64,000 bases of DNA from Ochotona curzoniae. Lineage: Eukaryota; Chordata; Mammalia; Lagomorpha; Ochotonidae. Shown piece by piece: positions 58,030-64,000 of this stretch. Made by a program: the position numbers and the translations under genes. The notes beneath the pieces are model-generated. The model worked only from the letters and a program-made list of their open reading frames with translations. It did no database searches and was not told the origin of the DNA. Position 1 is the stretch's first letter. Every line of letters begins with the position of its first letter. Where the stretch lies: NCBI RefSeq assembly GCF_017591425.1, contig NW_024466599.1, forward strand, positions 69,668,501 to 69,732,500, read 5' to 3'.

Positions 58030-58410
58030 GGGAGCAATTTCTGCGACTTTTGCCAATTTGAAAACATCTTTTCTCACTTATTTCTAGTGGATATTTTCCT
58101 CAGAACTTTAAAGATGTTGCACCATTGTTTTTTTATTTTCATCATCTGTACCGTTACTGAAGGAACCCAGGCATTGCCTTACTTTTATTCCTATGTATAA
58201 CATGCTACTGTAAGATTTTACCTTTGTCTTTAATTTTTGGTAATTTAGTTCTGGCGTGACAAGGTGTGATTTTTCTTTTGATTTATTCTGCTTGAGGTTC
58301 CTTAAGATTCTGGAATGTGTAGGCTGAGATTATTTTTTTCATTAAACTTAATACTTCCTCCAATATTTTCCATCCTGATCTGTCTTTCCTCTGCTTCCCT
58401 CCAGCTTAGC
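58030..58410 (-). mobile_element. L1M 5'-region fragment
   Basis: Reverse complement of the same L1M segment seen at 11560: TTCCTCAGAACTTTAAAGAT, GTTGCACCATTGTTTTTT, CTTGAGGTTCCTTAAGATTC, CTTCCTCCAATATTTTC. Confidence 0.65.
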
Positions 58411-58461
58411 TTTCTGAAAGCCTCTGTTTCTCTGTGCCTTGGTTTGGTTTTGGTTTTTCAA

Positions 58462-58745
58462 AGCTGTATTTTTATTTATTTGAAAGGCAGAGCTACAGAG
58501 AGAGAAAGAAGGAGAAAAAGACTGTTGGTTCAGTCCCCAGATGGTGGTAATAGCCAGGGCTGAGAGAACCAGGCCAAAGTCAGGGGCCGGGAGCTTCATC
58601 CGGTCTTTCAAGTACATGCAGGGACCCAAGCACTCGGGTCATCCTCTGTTGCCTTCCCAGGAGCAGTAGCAGGGAGTTGGATGGAAAGCGGGGCAGACTC
58701 AAATCAGTGCCCTTAGGAGACGCTGGCACTGCAGAGATAGCCCCG
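58462..58745 (-). mobile_element. C-type SINE, old copy
   Basis: Minus copy: TTTATTTATTTGAAAGGCAG, GGCCAAAGTCAGGGGCCGGG, CATCCTCTGTTGCCTTCCC. Confidence 0.8.
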
Positions 58746-58877
58746 TGTATGTTGGTTCTGAAAACAGTTCCAGACAATCAGCATGGATGTAGAGTTTGCC
58801 TCACAGTGCATCAAATATCTGTCCTGAGTAGTGTTTTACTCCGTTAACAACAACAAAGACTATGTGAAATTACAAAA

Positions 58878-59172
58878 TTACGCAAAATTACAGAAAGAGA
58901 GGCAGAGATGGATAGACAGATAGATAGTCTTTGGATCCACTGGTTCACACCCTAAATGGCCACAACGGCATGGCAAAGTTAGGAGCCTGAAACTCCATTT
59001 GTTTCACATTTGTGTGGCAGGGACCCAAGCCTTGGACCATCTTCTGCTGTTTTCCCAGGCACATTATCAGGGAGCTGAATGGGAAGTGGAGCAGACAGGT
59101 CTCCAACTAGAGCTATATGCCATCTCAGCACCACAGGTACCAGCTTAATTCACTGCATTACAAAGCCAGACC
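58878..59172 (-). mobile_element. C-type SINE, old copy
   Basis: Minus copy: GATCCACTGGTTCACACCCT, TTAGGAGCCTGAAACTCCAT, GCACATTATCAGGGAGCTGA. A short GATA-like run (58908-58927) sits in its tail. Confidence 0.75.
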
Positions 59173-61516
59173 TAGTTTCACTGCTAAAAACCAGCTGCTT
59201 TACATGTTATTTGTCTAATATCATACGTAGGGAAGGAGGGCAAACTCAATATTTATTACTCTATCATATCCAGACTTGGAAGTATGATTATGTCATAAAA
59301 GGTGACTCCAGCTGCTGCACAGAAAAGACTGCACAAGGAGACCGGGTGCACGCCCTCATGTCACATGAATAAGACTGATGAGCAAGCTTTGCTTCAAGCA
59401 GAAAATGCTACTGCTCTGACACCTGTGCAAACATGGTAAGCCATGAGGAGTAAAATGTGTACCCTCAGATAAACTCATGGGAACATGCGGTCAGTTCTCT
59501 CGGATGCCAGCTGGGAACACATGGGGTTGAAGCTGCAGTGGTAGGAACTTCTCTTGATGTTTTTCTGGCCAGGCCCAGTCACAGGTGGATCAGCAGCTGA
59601 GTACTCCAAAATTCCTTGCACATTCAAAGCTGCCTCTTGTGGCCTAATGGACACAAGACCCCAAATGTGGGGTCAGAAGGGGCTTGAAGTCACACTCAAG
59701 TCTCGGATCTCTGAGACAACGGCCAATCAATCTTCAGCTGCAGGGTCGGCATGGGTCACCCACTACCTGTTTTGCACATGCTGTCAGTCCATCAACAAAA
59801 GCCATTTTCTACCAAGTTCCTACCTCTAGCAGAGCAAGGAGCAGTCTGTGCTGTGGAGAAAGCCAGTAGTTTTTCCTGACTGCCTGGTTAAATGACTCCG
59901 CCGCTTTTCCTGTTCCACAGCCTACGAATGGCCTGTCAACTCAACAGCTTGTAAGTGAGCAGTAAGATTTTATCAAATCAAATAAAACCCAAAGCCACAC
60001 TAGCCTGTTGCTGGGAACGCCTACCAAGCAGATAAAGACCCGAAAGGGCCTCCTCCCCGCTTCCCCAGCACAAGCTGCCCCTTGCCCTGCACAGCAGAGG
60101 CTCGGGTTTCCAAGGCAGCTCACAGCCCAGTGACCTCCCCTTCTCTAGTGTCACCTCCACCAGTGTCATGGCAGCCACACTTGGGATCTGGGAGAGGCCG
60201 GAGTCTGCACCTGAAAGAAGTGGACTGAGCCTCACAAGTGCATGTAAAGCCCATGCAGACAGAGAGCAACTTCATTCCTCCCAGCCTGGACTGAGCCCCC
60301 ACATCCTGTTGCTCCACTAACCAGTATAACTCTTGCGAGCTCAGAAGTCTGCACCCAGGAAAAGGCCACTGCTGAAACCTGACTTGCCAGCTCCCATGTT
60401 TAACAGCTCTGTGCAAACACTGAGGGGCCAGGAAGCAGGACAGCGTGCTGACACCCAGCCTCACACGATCAGCAGCTCAGAAGCTGTGCTTCCCGATGCC
60501 TCCCCAGAGGAAACCCTGGTGACGAACCGGAACAGACTCGCTCCAAACCACCGGGCAGTTTCTCTGTAAGGTTTCTGTGTTTACCGTGAGCTTCACCAGC
60601 CCAAGGTGGCAGTGGCAGGTTAAGGTTCCCTTTTGCTGTTTGCACCTGATTCCCTGTGCTCTCAAGGTGAGAGATTATTTTCTGGATGTCTGTACCATTT
60701 TCTTCTGATTTACGTGTGATAGCCCTGTGATCAAACCGCTGCAATGTGTAAAGAGAGGTGGGCAGGTAAGAAAACCCTTATTACATGTCTCAGTCGTGAT
60801 GATGAGATAAAGAAGCCCAGAGAGAATTCTAAATTTCCATGCACTCTGGACCTAGGCAGCCATCATCAAGCCACTGTTCATGAAACCTGCAAGTACAAAT
60901 AAATGGAACAGCCAGGCTTCTGGACATGAGCAGACACTGGCTGGCAGTGAATGGCGTTTCTTCCCTCCAGCACATTCCTGCTGGGGACCTGCCTGCTGGC
61001 TCCAAGGCCCCCTGAAACCCAATGCCTCCCGGGGGCGGGGAGGGAGCCCTGGCAGCCACAAGCTGCCTCTGTGAGCATCCCTGGGCCACCTGGCCACCTG
61101 TCACTCCTTTCCCCTTTTTCCATCTGTAAACCCACAGAGCCCTCTGGGACACAAAGCCTGGCAGCCGGTGTGACCAAGGGCCAGCCACAACAGGCACAGG
61201 TAAAAGCTTTTGAAAGGGAGTAATTTACCTGTGAAAAAGCAAGCTGGTGCCTATGACTCAGACCCTCAGGCTCTGGCTGAGGGGGCCCTCAAGAGCAGTC
61301 AGTAACATTGGTCACTGTGTCCCCTCACTCCACCTGGGTTCCTACCTATAGAGGCAGCTTTCAGAGACACCCCTGGCCAAGGGGCTGAGGGCTGAGGGCT
61401 GGGGGTTGGGGCCCACCCTTAGGGAGGATGCTTGGCGTGCCCTCTGATAATGATCAACTGCAGTGTCGGCTCAGCCAGCACATCCTGAGAAGTTCCTCAT
61501 TCCCCAAACGCTATTG
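59173..61516. other. No gene seen; unique sequence
   Basis: GC-richer than the middle of the window, without a CpG island. Overlapping open frames of 80-120 codons around 60120-61230 occur on both strands and match nothing I know. Confidence 0.4.
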
Positions 61517-61551
61517 TACACTTGACCTTAGCCAAAAGGCCAAGAAGCAAT
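61517..61551 (-). pseudogene. RNU2: U2 snRNA fragment (5' 35 nt)
   Basis: On the minus strand this reads ATTGCTTCTTGGCCTTTTGG and then CTAAGGTCAAGTGTA, matching the start of U2 snRNA (ATCGCTTCTCGGCCTTTTGG) with a few changes. The match stops where the branch-site-pairing part of U2 would begin (GTAGTATCTG). U2 pairs with the intron branch point; this stub cannot. It is a truncated retro-pseudogene. Confidence 0.9.
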
Positions 61552-63062
61552 CCTAAACGCTGTCCTAAGGACCAGCATCCAGCCTGGTCACTGTCCCCCA
61601 ACCACCCGCCCACACACAGATAGAACAGCCTCAAGGATGAGTAGTCTGCCAGGTCTGGTACATGGCCTCTGCCATAGTCCGTTCCAGCTACAAAGCCCCA
61701 CTCTTTTTCTGTAACATGGAACCAATAGCTGCACCTGCTCTCCCAGCTGGCAAGAAAGCAAAGGAGGTGATAAAAGTACGGCTTTTAGCTTAAACTTACA
61801 CACAATCACCTCCTATTCAAGCTGGAGCAGTTCACGACCAGATTTGGATCCCAGGAAGCTCGCTGTGCACAGAGAATCAGAAAAATCTTTTCTTCTCTGA
61901 GATGTTGCAGGTGGTAGGACAATACCAGGCAGCAGGTGAGCAGCAGGCACCTGGGCAAGGTGCTGTACTGAGAGGTTGGAGGGCCAGCACACATTCTGCT
62001 CTCAGGGCAAACACAGTTGTTCTGCTCCTGGGCCTTAGGTACCTCATCCTCCAAAGAAGCCTGGGAAGTCAGCCCTGCCCACTCTATCACACGTGTGGCT
62101 CAGCAAAGACTACACCATACCCACTGTGCCTTGGAAAGGACAGACAACTTGCAAGGAGGGGAGCATTTCTTCAGACCTGTGCACCCTCAGCACAGATGCA
62201 CCAGGAAGGAGCTTGGCTCAGGTATCAGCAGAGGTATATGGTGAGTGTGGAAATGCTTGTCCAGGATTCTCCATGTGCAGGCACCATAAGGCAGGGCTCA
62301 TGGAAGTGCTGTCCCTGCTCAGAGAATTGCATTTCCTAAAATCACATGCTAAGTTCAGGAGTCGCTCAAGCACATCTTCCCCGGGACCTCCTGTGCCCAT
62401 GGATCAATGGGGACCAGATCAGCGTCAGGGATATTAGTGCCAGCCAAGAATGAGAAGGCACCTTCCACAGCCAGGCTTGGGATGACAGGCAGAGATGACC
62501 CAGCTGAGTCTCCAAGCCAGGACACCCTGAGGCCTGTCAGGTGTTTTGCTTTCTTGTCCAAACTGTTATACTCATGTGCTTAAACCCATGGAAACCCCAA
62601 ACATACCATTCGCTCTGCCCTGTGTGTGTCTCACACGGCAACAGGCAAACCACAAGGATAATATCCTGTGCCCAGATGGCATGCCAATTCCTGTGCCAAT
62701 GTACTTTTTTCCTTTTTGTCTTTTTAAAGTCTATAACAATGTGGACACCTTGGAAAGGAAATGTCTCACTGTCCCATCTAGCTGGCTCATTTGATGACAC
62801 AAGTGCCTGGCCTTCCCCAGCTCTGGGAGATTCAAAGCTGGTGCCTGTATTTGGACACAGTGACAAGTGTTGCATCCCTATTTTCTCTGGTGACAACCAC
62901 TAACCAATATTCTGAGCAACACACCTGTGCCAGAGTCTGTGACAAGCAGGAGAAGATGGAAAGGAAGAGAAAATATACTGCAGCTGATTTAAGTACCACT
63001 GCTAGAACCCTCTACATTTTAACCAAAAGGCAGTCTACAAAGAGGTGAAAAGAATCAGAAAG
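61552..63062. other. No gene or nameable repeat
   Basis: Open frames of up to 145 codons (61902-62339) overlap in several frames and are not recognised. Otherwise this stretch holds nothing I can name. Confidence 0.4.
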
Positions 63063-63360
63063 AGGGGCCCAGCGCAACAGCTCAACTGGCTATTCCTTCT
63101 GCTTCAAGTGCCAGGATCTTACACGGGTGCTGGTTCATGTCCAGGTTGCTCCACTTCCCTTTCAGCTCCCTGCTTGCATCCTAGGAAAGCAGTGGAGAAT
63201 GGCCCAAAGCCTTGGGACTCTGCACTCATGTGGGAGACCCAGAAGAGGCTCCTGCCTCCGGATCATCTCAGCCGCAGTGCTGCAGCCACTTGGGGACTGA
63301 ACCAGTGGACAGAAGATCTTTCTCTCTGTCTCTTCTTTCTATTGATCTGCCTTTCTGATA
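63063..63360 (+). mobile_element. C-type SINE
   Basis: Plus copy: GGGGCCCAGCGCAACAGCTC at the head, CATGTGGGAGACCCAGAAGA, and tail running into the tetranucleotide repeat. Confidence 0.9.
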
Positions 63361-63381
63361 AAATAAATAAATAAATAAATA
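63361..63381. repeat. (AAAT)n microsatellite from SINE tail
   Basis: Five repeats of AAAT grown from the AATAAATAAAT tail of the SINE in front of it. Confidence 0.9.
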
Positions 63382-64000
63382 GGTCTCGAAAATAAACAAA
63401 TGAATGAATCAGACAGAGGAGGAGGCCACACACTACCCAAACAGGAAAAGGCAACAAGCCAGCTGTTCCTGCCATACTCCTGAGAACGGTGAGCATGGGG
63501 ATCCCCACACCTGTCAGTCACTCACTACCAGGAGTGACCTGGCCATCCAGACCCACCTGTGTCTCAGGTGTGTAGGATCACATTACTTGCAGCTTGCCTG
63601 GCTTCCTGCTTGGACGCACTGTCCACCTATAATGGGGTATGTGCCAGGCTGGAAGCAGGCTTTCCCAGCATACTCTGAGGCCTGCAGCTCCAAACCACAC
63701 AGCCTCTGGCCCTCTGCCGAACAATGCCTCCCCCACCCCCCCGGGCTGCAGCCCCACCGACAGGCAGCTGAGCTAATTCTGGGATCCCCACCTCCTGCAA
63801 AAGCCCACGCAGCACATACTCTGACTCACACTGGCTCAGGAAAATGCCTGGCTTGGGAAAAGGGTGGCAAGGCCCCAGCTGGGTGTCAGTGAATGGCCAG
63901 GACCCCACTTCCAAGCTGACAGTGCATTCCAGAGGTGGACCCAAAGTGGCCTCTGCCTATCATTACCAAGACACACCAGCAGTTGAGTCCAAGTGTTCCC
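63382..64000. other. No gene or nameable repeat
   Basis: An open frame of 162 codons (63404-63892) begins in the SINE flank and resembles no known protein. A C-run at 63733-63742 is the only other point of note. Confidence 0.4.

Larger units (their letters stand above)
2758..64000 (-). other. CRACDL: CRACDL intron upstream of first coding exon (probable, partial)
   Basis: Everything to the right of the acceptor at 2758 is upstream of the coding start on the minus strand. No other supported exon is seen and most of the span is transposon-derived, which fits a very long intron between a distant 5' UTR exon and the first coding exon. An unrecognised untranslated exon could still lie inside. Interpretation as a single intron is inference. 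Confidence 0.6.

Noticed and set aside
63404..63892. Open frame of 162 codons, plus strand
   Set aside because: It begins in the flank of a SINE, and its composition (proline, histidine, cysteine) looks like translated non-coding GC-rich DNA.
1..64000. CRISPR array, operon or prokaryotic system
   Set aside because: The sequence is lagomorph nuclear DNA; its regular repeats are SINEs, microsatellites or the decayed array at 8460-9460, none with CRISPR-like spacing.

Overview
The window is nuclear DNA of a placental mammal, most likely a pika (Ochotona) or a close lagomorph relative. The main evidence is the dominant repeat. About 35 copies or fragments of one tRNA-derived SINE are scattered on both strands. 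They begin GGGCCCGGCGCGGTGGCGCA, carry a long GC-rich body and end in AATAAAAATAAATAAATCTTT. I know this as the lagomorph C-type SINE, and this variant is the form I associate with pika. Other repeats are MIR, L2, L1M, MLT1, Tigger and mariner relatives, as expected in an old mammalian intron. No bacterial or organellar genes are present.

Only one protein-coding exon can be supported. At 2678-2757 on the minus strand an 80-nt exon sits between a good acceptor and a good donor. It contains a start codon and 23 codons that match the N-terminus of CRACDL (KIAA1211L), a relative of the actin regulator CRACD. The next coding exon would lie to the left of position 1 and the promoter to the right of 64000. 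Nearly all of the window is therefore read as CRACDL intron, probably the large intron before the first coding exon.

Layout: 1-7000 holds the exon and five SINEs. 7000-17500 holds a decayed minisatellite-like array (8460-9460), several L1 fragments and nested SINEs. 17500-28000 is mostly unique sequence with one old SINE and a MIR. 28000-43600 is dense in transposons: a MER2/Tigger element, an MLT1 LTR, a long battered L1M (about 37690-42000) and a cluster of mariner-like MITEs. At 43972-44355 lies a CpG-rich solo LTR of IAP/ERVK type with a perfect 6-bp target duplication. 44400-54000 holds SINEs, a second MLT1 and a processed pseudogene of annexin A3 (50361 to about 51600). 54400-59200 holds MIR, three minus-strand L1 pieces, and a Tigger DNA transposon split by a young SINE. 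59200-64000 is mostly unique sequence, with a U2 snRNA fragment and one SINE.

Nothing here looks like an undescribed multi-gene system. The points most worth following are the solo LTR, the shared inverted-dimer structure of the MITEs, a perfect 24-bp hairpin inside the old L1, a short templated duplication between two L1 remnants, and the annexin A3 retrocopy. Repeat names come from recall of consensus sequences and not from a database search, and most repeat ends are good to about 10-20 bases.
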